Counted from the first letter of the stretch, positions 23,387-32,454 are shown. The stretch: DNA of 42,249 nt from Gemmatimonadota bacterium (GCA_031127225.1 JARIEV010000014.1:1-42249); one strand, 5' to 3'. A program made the numbers and translations. Notes: generated by a model from the sequence alone, not told the origin.

Positions 23387-25528
23387 TCAGCGCGCGGCCG
23401 GTGCGGTGAGGGCCCGCCGCGCGGCATCCACCGCCTCGGCGGCGGCACCGAACCGGGCGGCGAGATCATTGATCTCCGCCTCGGTATCGGCCTGCGTTCC
23501 GTAGCGGATCGACTCGTTGATCCCCGGGAAGCTCATCGTGGAGTAGCCGTTGTCGACATCCGAGGCATAGATCAGCGACCGATACCACGGACGGCTCTTC
23601 AGGCCGCTGTTGCGGGCCAGTGCGCGCTCGACCTGGAGCAGTGCGCGGTTGGCAGCCGCCTGCGCCGCCGGCGCCACGCCCGCCGCAAGGGCCGCATCGC
23701 GCGCGGTCGCAAACGCCACGGCGGCCGCCTCGAGCCGCGTGATCGCCGCCGTGAGCGGCACCACCGCCGCCGCGTTCCATCCCTTCTGCGTGAGCCCGCG
23801 CTCCACCGGCGCCACGTAGCGCGTCATGGTCCGCGCAAACTCCGCGTAGTCATACGGCAGCACCGGCGCGTTGGCGAGCCGTAGCAACGTGGCCGCACCG
23901 ATGCGCGCCGCCGTGGCGTGATACTGGAAGCCCGGATCGCCAAAGCGCTCCATCCAGTCGAACGTGTCATACGCCGAGTGATAGATCCCCGACGGGCCAC
24001 CAAATCCCCAGTCGGCCATCGGAATCCCGAAGTGATTGTAGAAGCCGGCGAAATCGCTGCCCCCACCCGGATCGCCCATCGGCGGCTCGAGCGTATCGGC
24101 ACGCGTACCGGTAGCCGCACGCCAGGTGTCGTACACCGTGCCACGCCCGCGCGGATCCTGCACCTGCTTGGTCACATCACGCAGCATGGCACGCATCGAG
24201 GGTGATCCGCCGCCGCCGAACTGCGAGCCTTGCGCCGAGACATCCTGATTGAGATATGCGACCGCCCCGGCCTTGAGGCGCAGCGAATCGTCTTCCACGT
24301 ATTCGGTACTCCCCACCAGCCCCCACTCCTCGGCGTCCCACGTGGCGAACACGATCGTGCGCTTCGGACGGTCTCCCCGCTTGGCCAAGTCGGCCAGCGA
24401 CTGGGCGGCCTCCAGCACGCTCACCGTGCCGGAGATGTTGTCCGCGGCGCCCGGACCCCAGGAATCGCGGTGCGAACCGATGTACACGTACTCGTTGGGA
24501 TACACACTGCCGCGCAGGTAGCCCAGCGTGTTGTGGATCTGCTTCGTACCGGCCGTTGCCTCGTCGGTGGTGACCTCCACACGGACACGCACCGGACCGG
24601 GGCCCACGTGGTAGCGCAGCGACATGCCGCCCTGCCAGTTCCGCGGGATGTCGGTACCGCGTACCTGCGCCAGCAACGCTTCCGCGTTGGCGGCGCTGAT
24701 CGGTACCACCGGCACCTTCGGTACCGCCGTGTCGGCCGGCTTAAGCCGCGGTGCCCCGGGCAGGCTGGCATACCCCGGCGTGAGCGGATCGCCGGCCCCG
24801 TTGAACACGCTGCCGCGCTGCAACCCGCGCAACGGACGCATCGGCCCTTCGGGATACACATCGCCCTGCACGAATCCGTCGTCCAGCGGATCGGTGTAGA
24901 TCAGCACCGCCACCGCGCCGCGCTTTTCCGCTTCACGCGACTTGATGCCGCGGAAGCTGCGACCGTACCGGGCCAGGACCACTTTACCCTTCACCGACAC
25001 GCCCATCGAATCGAGCGTGGCGTAGTCTTCGATCAGACCGAAGTTCACGAACACCAGCTCCCCCTCCCCCACCCCGGCGGCGCCATAGCCGTTCACCGGG
25101 AGGTACTGCGGCAGCATCGTGGCCGCATCGCGCGGGATGCCGGGCTCCTGCAGGTCCAGCACCGCCGTGTCGCGTCCCATACGGGTGATCTTCACCCCCG
25201 TCGCATGTGGCAGATACACGTCGTAGCTGCGCAACTCAGTCTCGAGCCCCATCGCCTTCATCTGCGCGATCACGTAGTCAGCCGTGCGCTTCTGCGCTGG
25301 CGTCCCAGCCACATGGGGCTCCTTCGACAGCGCCGCCGAATGCGCACGCGCCCGCGCGCCCTGCGGCCCCTGAATGACCTCTTGCTCGAGCCGCCGCTGA
25401 GCGGCCGCCGCGCTCTGGGCATAGCCCGGCATGGTGGACGTCGTCTGCGCCGCGAGTGTAGCCGGCAGCGCTGCCGCGAACGCGAGGGCGCTGGTCATGG
25501 CCAGCGCGGTAGTGCGGGAAACGGACAC
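23387..25528 (-). CDS. Secreted M28 metallopeptidase, glutamate carboxypeptidase II-like
   Basis: 713 aa from a GTG at 25528, chosen because GGAG lies 6 nt upstream and it yields a clean signal peptide (SVSRTTALAMTSALAFAAAL, cleavage after LAAQ). An ATG at 25564 would add 12 residues and has no ribosome site. The layout matches GCPII/PSMA: N-terminal lobe, PA domain insert (KGKVVLARYGRSFRG region), M28 metal site with GSHRDSWGPGAADNISG, ATWDAEEWGL and YHSAYDT, and a C-terminal helical TfR-type dimerisation domain. The family releases C-terminal acidic residues from peptides. It acts outside the cytoplasm. Confidence 0.93.
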   Translation of the reverse strand: MSVSRTTALAMTSALAFAAALPATLAAQTTSTMPGYAQSAAAAQRRLEQEVIQGPQGARARAHSAALSKEPHVAGTPAQKRTADYVIAQMKAMGLETELRSYDVYLPHATGVKITRMGRDTAVLDLQEPGIPRDAATMLPQYLPVNGYGAAGVGEGELVFVNFGLIEDYATLDSMGVSVKGKVVLARYGRSFRGIKSREAEKRGAVAVLIYTDPLDDGFVQGDVYPEGPMRPLRGLQRGSVFNGAGDPLTPGYASLPGAPRLKPADTAVPKVPVVPISAANAEALLAQVRGTDIPRNWQGGMSLRYHVGPGPVRVRVEVTTDEATAGTKQIHNTLGYLRGSVYPNEYVYIGSHRDSWGPGAADNISGTVSVLEAAQSLADLAKRGDRPKRTIVFATWDAEEWGLVGSTEYVEDDSLRLKAGAVAYLNQDVSAQGSQFGGGGSPSMRAMLRDVTKQVQDPRGRGTVYDTWRAATGTRADTLEPPMGDPGGGSDFAGFYNHFGIPMADWGFGGPSGIYHSAYDTFDWMERFGDPGFQYHATAARIGAATLLRLANAPVLPYDYAEFARTMTRYVAPVERGLTQKGWNAAAVVPLTAAITRLEAAAVAFATARDAALAAGVAPAAQAAANRALLQVERALARNSGLKSRPWYRSLIYASDVDNGYSTMSFPGINESIRYGTQADTEAEINDLAARFGAAAEAVDAARRALTAPAAR

Positions 25529-25607
25529 GTGGCACTCCGTTGAACGGGGGAGGGAATGTCGCATCCTCGCGCCTCTCGCCCCACATGGCAAGAGCGGCCC
25601 CCGCGCG

Positions 25608-26195
25608 TCAGCCGGCCTCGTACTCCTCTGCCGCGCGCAGCAGCGCCTGCTGCAACAGCGCCTCGCGATCGCCGTTGTCGGGGAGGGCCGCCATCAGCAC
25701 CGAAAACTGCCGCTGCATCTCATCCTCCAGCTGCAGCGTCGTCGGTGACTGCACGCCGAGCACGGCCAGCGACATCGCCGCCAGATCCCGCAACAACCGC
25801 GCCGTTTCGTCGTCGAGCGCCGCCAGCGACGCGGGGAGCGCGCGGGGCGGCGTGCGTTCGCGGCGACGCTTGGGGGTCTCGAACAGCGCCCGTACCGGCG
25901 CGAACGTCACGGTGAACGAGCCCGGCGTATGCTCAGCGTAGCCGCTCAGCACGTTCCGCCGCCGCAACGACGGCAACAGCTTCACGATCGCTTCCCGCAC
26001 CGGCGAGTAGCCGTCGAGGCTGTTGTTGCCGCGCCCCGTGATGACCAGCGCCTCATCGGCGCCGAGGACCTGTTGCTGACGCAGCCACGCGTCGGCCAGC
26101 GTGTGCGCCTGCGTCGCCGTGGGCTGCAGGGAACGCAGGTTGAGCGTCCGCGACGCCCCGAAGCGCAGCTCGTCAAAGGCCCGATGCACGCTCAC
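25608..26195 (-). CDS. Smr-like domain protein (divergent)
   Basis: 195 aa from a GTG start, 12 nt after the phosphatase stop. Residues about 15-90 look like a small MutS-related domain: LNLRSLQPTATQA in place of the LDLHG start, then LGADEALVITGRGNNSLDGYSPVREAIVKLL, in which TGRG replaces the usual HGKG. The usual family start His in LDLHG is Arg here (LNLRSL) and the later His is Thr. Such domains often act as nucleases, so activity is doubtful. The C-terminal 100 residues are a charged helical region of no recognised family. Confidence 0.6.
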   Translation of the reverse strand: MSVHRAFDELRFGASRTLNLRSLQPTATQAHTLADAWLRQQQVLGADEALVITGRGNNSLDGYSPVREAIVKLLPSLRRRNVLSGYAEHTPGSFTVTFAPVRALFETPKRRRERTPPRALPASLAALDDETARLLRDLAAMSLAVLGVQSPTTLQLEDEMQRQFSVLMAALPDNGDREALLQQALLRAAEEYEAG

Positions 26196-26207
26196 GGGGT
26201 GAGCACC

Positions 26208-27818
26208 CTAGCGCCGACGCAGGGCTTCGGTCAGCACGCGTCCGTCCACCGGCTCAGTGGGGGGAATACCGAGCAGCGCCGCGAGCGTGGGGGCGATGTC
26301 CACCGAATACGTGGGCGCGGCGTAACGTCCCGGCTTGACGGCCGGCCCCATGAACAGAATCGGAATACGCGCGTCCAGATCATGCGGCGATCCGTGCGTA
26401 GCGTAGCGTGTCGTGTACCAGTAGTAGCCGGGCTTGAAGGTCACGGTCAGCTCGGCCTGAAAGTCGGAGGGAATCGCGTGCAACCAGCGGCGTGCCAACA
26501 CATCACCCTTGGCCGCAGCACCCGGCAGTGTTGCCACACGGTCCACGCGCAGCATGCCGGGGAGCGCCAGCAACTCGGTGCGCAGCGCGCGCACCACAGA
26601 ATCGGCGGGCACGCCCTTGGCGGCCAGACGGCGGCGATCGAGCGAGACAATGCCGGCCTGCAGGAGCAGGGCGTCACCTTCCACCCCACGCGCGGCGAGT
26701 GCACTGCGCGCGGCGTCGATGATCGGCTGCGGGTTCACACGGCCCCGGTTGGGATCGGCGCCGGGAAACGCCACTTCGGGAAACGGCGAGACACCGTGGT
26801 CGGAGCTCAACGCGAAGACGATGCGCGTCGAATCCCGCAGCACATAGAGCGAATCGATGAGGCGACCGAGTACGCGATCTACCCGCAGCACCTGATCATG
26901 CAGCTCCCGCGAATCCGGCCCGTACCGATGACCGATAGCGTCGGTGGTCGACAGCGACACCGCCAGCACATCGGTGGTCGGCCCCTTGCCGAGATCCATC
27001 GCCGTCACGCCGGCCAGCGCCATGTCGACGGTGATCTCGTCCATCCAGGGATACTCGGTGAACTCGTACCCGGCGGCGCGGAGGTCGGTGGGCAGCCGAT
27101 GGGGGAAGACGAAGTCCTTCCCCTGGTTTTCGATCGGCATGGAATCCCGCTCCGGGTACTGCGACGCCGGCAGCAGGGTGGTCCACGACGCGCCGAGCAA
27201 CGGCGTCACGACATCGCGTGCATTGAAGCGCTGCACCCACGTCGGGATGGTGTCCGCGTAGTAGCGGCTCGTCGTGAAGCGGCCGTCGAGGGCATACCAG
27301 TACACCTGCTGCTTGGCACGGCCGAGCGGCAGAATCGCGCCGCGGTCCTTGCGGGCCACCGACAGGGCGCGGGCAAACTGGTCGCGGGAACGGATCCAGT
27401 CGAACAGCGACGTGCCACGGAAGCGGTACGGTGACGCGCCACCGCCGCGACCGAAGAGCAGCGGCGACTGCGGGTCGGCCACCCCGAGTTCGTTGAGGAC
27501 CACACCGTTGTGCGACGGGTGGCGCCCCGACCAGAGCGTGGCGTGCCCGGGGGCTGTTTCAGTGGTCGCATGATCGTGCGACGCATTGGTGAAGAACGCC
27601 CCCTGCTTGAGGAGGCGCGCCAGTCCGCCGGTGAACTGCGACGCCCATCGGTCGAGGTAGTCGGGACGCAGTTGATCGACCGTGATCTGGACGACGAGCG
27701 TCGGAGGCGCGGTCTGGGCGGCGAGCGGCGCCGTACACGGCAGGGCGAACAGCATCGACGCGACGGCGGCGGAGCCGACGAACGCGGAGGCGCGAGGAAT
27801 CAGGCGGGTGGCGTGCAT
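26208..27818 (-). CDS. PafA-like secreted alkaline phosphatase/phosphodiesterase
   Basis: 536 aa from ATG 27818. Signal peptide about 1-35 (AVASMLFALPCTAPLAAQ), so periplasmic. The alkaline phosphatase superfamily core is clear: Asp48 in ITVDQLRPDY, a nucleophile Thr in ATTETAPGHATLWSG (about 84-98), SLSTTDAIGHRYGPDS, LSSDHG and a late HGSPHDLDARIPILFMGP. The ordering matches PafA-type phosphatases (Thr nucleophile, two Zn ions). It hydrolyses phosphate monoesters or diesters, providing phosphate. No ribosome site is seen; TAGTTT lies a few nt before the ATG and may be a -10 of a leaderless message. Confidence 0.9.
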   Translation of the reverse strand: MHATRLIPRASAFVGSAAVASMLFALPCTAPLAAQTAPPTLVVQITVDQLRPDYLDRWASQFTGGLARLLKQGAFFTNASHDHATTETAPGHATLWSGRHPSHNGVVLNELGVADPQSPLLFGRGGGASPYRFRGTSLFDWIRSRDQFARALSVARKDRGAILPLGRAKQQVYWYALDGRFTTSRYYADTIPTWVQRFNARDVVTPLLGASWTTLLPASQYPERDSMPIENQGKDFVFPHRLPTDLRAAGYEFTEYPWMDEITVDMALAGVTAMDLGKGPTTDVLAVSLSTTDAIGHRYGPDSRELHDQVLRVDRVLGRLIDSLYVLRDSTRIVFALSSDHGVSPFPEVAFPGADPNRGRVNPQPIIDAARSALAARGVEGDALLLQAGIVSLDRRRLAAKGVPADSVVRALRTELLALPGMLRVDRVATLPGAAAKGDVLARRWLHAIPSDFQAELTVTFKPGYYWYTTRYATHGSPHDLDARIPILFMGPAVKPGRYAAPTYSVDIAPTLAALLGIPPTEPVDGRVLTEALRRR

Positions 27819-28118
27819 GCCGAAAACTACGCGCGATCGTGGAGGCGCGCTGCCTCGCGGCCCGTGCCTGTGACGGGAGCGTGACGGCAGGGTGTCACCG
27901 CACCACCGGCGGCCCCGTCCGGCCTCGTGCACGTCGCCGGATCGACGCGCCAGGACAGGGGCCACACCGCCGGTGATCGAACCACGCGAGGTCGGTGCGC
28001 TTCGCGGATGACGACACGCGACTACACCGCGTGAATCGACCGCACCGTTCACGGAGGCACGTGAAGGCGACGACAATATTGCGCCGCCGCCGCCGATGCA
28101 CTAGGGCGCGGGAAAAGT
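27819..28118. other. 300-bp intergenic gap, no gene seen
   Basis: Between the phosphatase start and the paiB stop. GC-rich with short CGCC runs. Near 28105-28130 an unconvincing 5-bp GCGCG/CGCGC stem with a 12-nt loop could act as a paiB terminator. No promoter could be assigned with confidence. Confidence 0.6.
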
Positions 28119-28775
28119 TTATCGCGCTGGCGTGTCAGGCTCCGCACGGACACGCATCGCGTCGGCGACGGCACGATCGTGTGGTGACGACGATGCATCG
28201 AGGCCGGCCATCACACCGTGGGCGTCGGCGGCGCTGCGGTTCTGACTGAGTTTGTACTTGCCCTCGAGCGCCGTGATCTCGATTTCCACGCCGACCGTGG
28301 CCCGCGCGAGCTGCTCGAGAAAATCACGCGGTGCATCATGCATCGCCCACGGATGCGCCTGCGACGCCTCGTGCCGGTCGGTGATCCGGTCCAGATGCGC
28401 CATCAGAAAGTCATGATCATCAATGAAGCGCAGCATGCCGGTGGCGTGCACCGCGACGTAATTCCACGTCGGGACAACCTTGCCGTGCTCCTGCTTGCTC
28501 GGGTACCACGTGGGCGTCACATACGCGTTGGGCCCGCTGAAGATCACCAGCGCGGGCTCCTCGCGCGCGGCCCGCTCGTGGTGCGGGTTGGCACGTGCGA
28601 TGTGTCCCTGCAGTACCCCGAACGCCCCGCGCGCCCGGTCGATCAGCAGCGGCAGGGGCGTCGCATACAGGCCGTGCACCGACGACGCCGTGACGATCGT
28701 GCCCAGTGGATGGGCCTCCATGAAATCATGCAGCGTATCACGATCGGACTCGGCGAACGACCGGGGGATGTACAT
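28119..28775 (-). CDS. paiB: PaiB-type FMN-binding protein
   Basis: 218 aa. The family pattern is clear: MYIPRSFAESDRDTLHDFM start, GTIVTASSVHGLYATPLPLL, ARANPHHERAA, VIFSGPNAYVTPTWYPSK, VPTWNYVAVHATG and LEGKYKLSQNRS. PaiB of Bacillus subtilis was described as a transcriptional regulator and belongs to the FMN-binding split-barrel group; in other members an enzymatic role is possible. The gene starts 6 nt after argD, so it is the last gene of the arg cluster here. Whether it regulates or acts in arginine or polyamine metabolism is inference. Confidence 0.9.
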   Translation of the reverse strand: MYIPRSFAESDRDTLHDFMEAHPLGTIVTASSVHGLYATPLPLLIDRARGAFGVLQGHIARANPHHERAAREEPALVIFSGPNAYVTPTWYPSKQEHGKVVPTWNYVAVHATGMLRFIDDHDFLMAHLDRITDRHEASQAHPWAMHDAPRDFLEQLARATVGVEIEITALEGKYKLSQNRSAADAHGVMAGLDASSSPHDRAVADAMRVRAEPDTPAR

Positions 28776-28781
28776 GACGAC

Positions 28782-30026
28782 CTATGCCTGGATCGCGGAT
28801 TCCAAAATCGCGAGGCCCGCTGCGAGTTCCGCCTTGGTGATGACCAGCGGCGGCAGGAAGCGCAGCGTGTGCTCGCCCGCGCTGACCAGCAGCAATCCCT
28901 TCTCGAACGCCCGTCCGATGATCGCGGCTGCCGGCTCGTGCACGTCCATACCCCACATGAGCCCCGTCCCCCGGATCGCGCGCACCTGACCGGTGCGGTC
29001 GGCGATCCCCTGCAGCTGTTCCCCGAACCACGCGCCCGTTTCACGCACGTGCTGCAGCAATGCCGGATCGGACAGTCGCTGCACCACGTGGTGCGCCACG
29101 TGCGCCAGCAGCGGGCCGCCGCCGAAGGTGGTCCCGTGATCGCCGGGCTGCATGGTCCGCGCCACGGCGTCGGTCACGAGCACCGCGCCGATCGGCAGCC
29201 CGTTCGCCAGCGGCTTTGCCATCGTGAGCAGGTCGGGCTCGAACCCGAGCTGCTCGTAGGCAAAGACGGATCCCGTCCGTCCCAGGCCGCACTGAATCTC
29301 ATCGAGAATGAGCAGCACATTGCGCTCACGGGTGAGCGCGCGCAGACCACGCAAAAACTCGGGGTCGACCACGCGCACGCCACCTTCACCCTGAATGGGC
29401 TCGACGATCACCGCGGCGGTCTTCTCGGGATGCATGGCGGCGGCCAGCGCCTCGAGATCACGCTCCACGATCGTCACGCCCCCCATCAGCGGACGGAACG
29501 GCAGGCGGTAGGCCGGACGGTCGGTGGCCGCCAACGTGCCCGGCATGCGGCCGTGGAACGAGCCGCGCACCGCGAGGATGTGGTGCTTGTGCGGGAAGCC
29601 CTGCGTGCCGCCCCAACGACGCGCGAACTTGAAGGCGCCTTCGTTGGCCTCGGCCCCCGAGTTCGCAAAGAATACGCTGCTGGCGAACGAGTGATCCACG
29701 AACCACTGCGCCAGCGCCTCACCGGGCGCCGTTCGATACAGGTTCGACGTGTGGATGAGCCCCGTCGCCATCGCCTCCTGCATCGCGTTCATGACGCCCG
29801 GATCGTTATGCCCCAGCGACGTGACGGCGATGCCGGCCACGAGGTCGAGGTACTGCTTGCCGTGCTCGTCGAACAGGTAGACGCCGTCGCCGCGCACGAA
29901 CAGCGGTGCCTGTCGCTTGTAGGTGCCCAGGATCGCGGGCAGTGCCGAAAGCGGCGCCGACGGTTCGGCGGCCGGCGTGGCCGTGAACGCGGTGGTCGGA
30001 GCGGGCGTGGGCATCGTCGAAGTCAT
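28782..30026 (-). CDS. argD: Acetylornithine aminotransferase
   Basis: 414 aa. Class III PLP aminotransferase: FFANSGAEANEGAFKFARR (about 119-137), FHGR at 157-160, EPIQGEGGV (209-217), Asp242-Glu243 in LILDEIQCGLGRTG and PLP Lys271 in LTMAKPLANGLPIGAVL, then TFGGGPLLAHV. It transfers an amino group to N-acetylglutamate-5-semialdehyde in arginine synthesis. The N-terminal 27 residues are a Thr/Pro/Ala-rich extension with no known function. The gene follows argB by 5 nt. Ornithine aminotransferase activity is an alternative, but the context favours ArgD. Confidence 0.95.
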   Translation of the reverse strand: MTSTMPTPAPTTAFTATPAAEPSAPLSALPAILGTYKRQAPLFVRGDGVYLFDEHGKQYLDLVAGIAVTSLGHNDPGVMNAMQEAMATGLIHTSNLYRTAPGEALAQWFVDHSFASSVFFANSGAEANEGAFKFARRWGGTQGFPHKHHILAVRGSFHGRMPGTLAATDRPAYRLPFRPLMGGVTIVERDLEALAAAMHPEKTAAVIVEPIQGEGGVRVVDPEFLRGLRALTRERNVLLILDEIQCGLGRTGSVFAYEQLGFEPDLLTMAKPLANGLPIGAVLVTDAVARTMQPGDHGTTFGGGPLLAHVAHHVVQRLSDPALLQHVRETGAWFGEQLQGIADRTGQVRAIRGTGLMWGMDVHEPAAAIIGRAFEKGLLLVSAGEHTLRFLPPLVITKAELAAGLAILESAIQA

Positions 30027-30031
30027 GGCAG

Positions 30032-30814
30032 CTACCTGGAAGAGACGGCATCCGTTGCGTCCACGCGCGCAACGATCGCGGTTCCCGCCTCGGGAACAGT
30101 GAGTGCGGCGAGATCGCCAATCCGCACTCGGTGTACACCACCGGCCAGCGCCTGCGCGCAGGCATCGAGCTTGGCGGCCATGCCGCCTCCTGCTACACCA
30201 CTGGCCACCAGCGCCTGCGCCGCATCCAGCGAGAGACGCGGGACCAGTGCCTTGTCGCCGTCGAGCACACCCGGCACGTCGGCCATCAGAAACAGTTCAT
30301 CGGCGCTGAGCGCCGCCGCGATCGCCGCTGCGGCGTCGTCACCGTTCACGTTGTACGCCCCAGCCCCGCTCTCCGCTTCACGCGCCGCCACCGGCGAGAT
30401 CACCGGCAAGAAGCCCGCCGCGAGGAGTGCGCGCACCAGCCGCGGATCAACCACCGCCGGCGTGCCGGAGTGCCCGAACGTGGCCACGTCGATCGGCACC
30501 GCGCGCAGCAGCGCCGCGTCTTCACCGGAAATGCCCACCGCCGGTGCACCAGCCGCCACCAGCGCCGACACCATCTGCTTGTTGGCCAGCCCCGACAGCA
30601 CCATGCGCACCAGCTCGAGCGCCGTGTCGGTCGTGACACGCCGACCACCGACGAACACCGGCTCCTCACCACGCAGCCGCTGCAGCGCGCTGATCTGATC
30701 GCCACCGCCATGCACGACCACCACGCCGCCATTGGTGGCGCGCCATAATGCGGCCAGGGCCGCGGGAAGTGCCGGATCGTTTTGGGTACGACCACCGAGC
30801 TTGACGATAAACAT
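30032..30814 (-). CDS. argB: Acetylglutamate kinase
   Basis: 260 aa. Amino-acid kinase fold with FIVKLGG (2-8), VVVHGGGDQIS, GGRRVTT, NKQMVSALVAAGAPAVGISGED, GAYNVNGDDAAAAIAAAL and ADVPGVLDG, and the late GGGMAAKLDA. It phosphorylates N-acetylglutamate. The protein begins directly at the first strand without the N-terminal helix seen in arginine-inhibited forms, like the E. coli enzyme, so arginine feedback is less likely. It lies 12 nt after argC and 5 nt before argD. Confidence 0.95.
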   Translation of the reverse strand: MFIVKLGGRTQNDPALPAALAALWRATNGGVVVVHGGGDQISALQRLRGEEPVFVGGRRVTTDTALELVRMVLSGLANKQMVSALVAAGAPAVGISGEDAALLRAVPIDVATFGHSGTPAVVDPRLVRALLAAGFLPVISPVAAREAESGAGAYNVNGDDAAAAIAAALSADELFLMADVPGVLDGDKALVPRLSLDAAQALVASGVAGGGMAAKLDACAQALAGGVHRVRIGDLAALTVPEAGTAIVARVDATDAVSSR

Positions 30815-30826
30815 GGCGCGTCCGGG

Positions 30827-31873
30827 CTATCGAGTGAGTCCAGCCGTCTCGTCGAGCCCCAGCATCAGGTTCGCGTTCTGGATCGCCTGACCCGCCGCGC
30901 CCTTCACCAGGTTGTCGATCGCGCTGAACACGAGCAGCGTCGGCGTACGCACACCCGTGGGGATCCGCGCGCCGATACGCACCACGTTGCGATGCTGCAC
31001 GTCGGCCAGCGCGGGAAGATCGCCGGTCAGCTCCACGAACGGCTCGTTGGCGTACATCTCGCGGAACGGCGCCAGCGCGTCATCGATCGAGCGCGTGAGC
31101 GGCACCGTGATGGTGGACAGGATCCCGCGGTCGATGGGGAGCAAGTGCGGCGTAAACAGCAGATCGCAGTCGGCGCCGAGGGCGGCAAGGCTGGCCCGCA
31201 TCTCGAACAGATGCCGATGCGAATTCCCCACGCCGTACGCGCGGAAATTCTCCGTCACTTCGGCGAACAGCAGCTCGAGCTTGGGCGAGGCACCGGCGCC
31301 GCTCACGCCGCTGGCCGCGGCGATGTTCACCGTCGCGCCCGGCGCGATCAGCCCGGCCTTCACCAGTGGGGCCAACGCCACCAGAATGCTGGTCGCATAG
31401 CAACCGGGGTTGGCCACCACGCGCGCGCCATGCAACGGCGCCCGGAAGAGCTCCGGCAGGCCGTAGGGCGCGTCGTTGGGCACGCCCGCCGGGGCATGAT
31501 CGGTTCCACCGTGACCGGGGCGCAGATCGCTCGACAGGTCCACCACCCGCGCACCGGCCGCAATCACCTTTGCCACCCACTCCGCCGACGCGCCATGCGG
31601 CAGCGCCGCGAACACCAGATCGGCGCTCGCCAGATCGACCTCGTCGGGCCCCACCATCGGAATGGCGTGCACACGCCCGGCGGCCCGCACGCGCAGCGTG
31701 GTGCCGCGCTGGGCGTTCGCCGTGGCGAACGCCAGCGTGAGATTGGGATGGCCAAGAATGAGGGCGCACAGTTCGCGCCCCGAGTACCCGCTCGCGCCCA
31801 GCACGCCCACGCGGTACGTCGGTTGGGTAACGGTCGGTGTTGGCAGTTGCGTCAAGTCCGGTAGAGTATGCAC
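30827..31873 (-). CDS. argC: N-acetyl-gamma-glutamyl-phosphate reductase
   Basis: About 348 aa. NADP-binding GVLGASGYSGREL, active-site VANPGCYATSIL with catalytic Cys, and GVSGAGASPKLE are typical of ArgC. The start is uncertain. An ATG at 31894 lies inside the spacer of a strong promoter and has no ribosome site. The promoter -10 ends at 31880 and a GTG at 31873 follows 6 nt later, where transcription should begin. I therefore prefer this GTG as a leaderless start; a TTG at 31855 is another option. It is first in argC-argB-argD-paiB and lies opposite argR with ARG-box-like half sites between. Confidence 0.9.
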   Translation of the reverse strand: MHTLPDLTQLPTPTVTQPTYRVGVLGASGYSGRELCALILGHPNLTLAFATANAQRGTTLRVRAAGRVHAIPMVGPDEVDLASADLVFAALPHGASAEWVAKVIAAGARVVDLSSDLRPGHGGTDHAPAGVPNDAPYGLPELFRAPLHGARVVANPGCYATSILVALAPLVKAGLIAPGATVNIAAASGVSGAGASPKLELLFAEVTENFRAYGVGNSHRHLFEMRASLAALGADCDLLFTPHLLPIDRGILSTITVPLTRSIDDALAPFREMYANEPFVELTGDLPALADVQHRNVVRIGARIPTGVRTPTLLVFSAIDNLVKGAAGQAIQNANLMLGLDETAGLTR

Positions 31874-31894
31874 AATTAATGCATAATTTTGCAT
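31867..31894. promoter_or_regulatory. ARG-box-like ArgR operators
   Basis: The plus strand at 31867-31885 reads TATGCA-7 nt-TGCATA, an interrupted palindrome. At 31879-31894, atgcat-aatt-ttgcat forms a second, overlapping palindrome. Centres are about 10.5 bp apart, one helical turn. They resemble ArgR ARG boxes (palindromic TGAAT/ATTCA-type halves with an A/T centre). They cover the argC -10 and lie about 100 bp before argR, so repression by arginine-bound ArgR is likely. Confidence 0.7.
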
Positions 31895-31908
31895 CGCCGT
31901 GCTGTCAA
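31880..31908 (-). promoter_or_regulatory. argC promoter (sigma-70 type)
   Basis: On the minus strand TTGACA (31903-31908), exactly 17 nt, then TATGCA (31880-31885). The -35 is perfect and the -10 lies inside the ARG boxes. Transcription would start near 31873, coinciding with the proposed GTG start of argC. Confidence 0.65.
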
Positions 31909-31992
31909 TCATGTCCGTGTCACAGCGGTGCCTCGTTTCCTTCCCGGTGGCGCATAATTCGGCGCCGAACCGATCCGCAGGAGTACAGCCGC

Positions 31993-32454
31993 GTGTCTGA
32001 CAAGAACCAACGCCAGCAGGTCATCCGCGAGATCGTCACGGCCAAAGCGCTGGCCAGCCAGGAAGAGCTGCGACGACAGCTCGCCAAACGCGGCTGGGAT
32101 GTCACCCAGTCCACGCTGTCGCGCGATCTCCGGGAACTGCGCCTCGCCCGCATCCCCGATGCGCAGGGGCATTCCCGCTATGCGTTTTCCGACAGCACCG
32201 GCGACGACGACGAACTCGCGCAGCTCGAGCGCATGCTCCCCCAGCTCCTTACCCACGCGGAAGGCGTGCAGGTGCTCGTGGTGGCGCGGACCATCAAATC
32301 GGGCGCGCAGCCCGTGGCCGAGGCGCTCGATCAGCTGCAGTGGCCCGATGTGGCGGGCACCATCGCCGGCGACGATACGGTGCTCATCATCTGCCGCTCC
32401 ACCGAGGGGCGTGAGCGCGTCCTGAAGAGGCTTCGCGCCTATCTGCGCGCCTGA
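31993..32454 (+). CDS. argR: Arginine repressor
   Basis: 153 aa from a GTG at 31993, chosen by CAGGAG 9 nt upstream. The N-terminal winged helix has EELRRQLAKRGWDVTQSTLSRDL-like sequence with the family's TQSTLSRDLREL. The C-terminal oligomerisation and arginine-binding domain has VVARTIKSGAQPVAEALD and the hallmark GTIAGDDTVLIIC. Known members are hexamers that bind ARG boxes when arginine is high. It is divergent from argC with ARG-box-like sites between, so it probably represses the argCBD operon and itself. A CATAAT at 31953-31958 could be its -10, with no clear -35. Confidence 0.95.
   Translation: MSDKNQRQQVIREIVTAKALASQEELRRQLAKRGWDVTQSTLSRDLRELRLARIPDAQGHSRYAFSDSTGDDDELAQLERMLPQLLTHAEGVQVLVVARTIKSGAQPVAEALDQLQWPDVAGTIAGDDTVLIICRSTEGRERVLKRLRAYLRA

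Noticed and set aside
28218-30698. Long plus-strand frame opposite paiB, argD and argB
   Set aside because: The minus strand holds complete, motif-rich enzymes; the plus frame has no recognisable domain and is a high-GC shadow.
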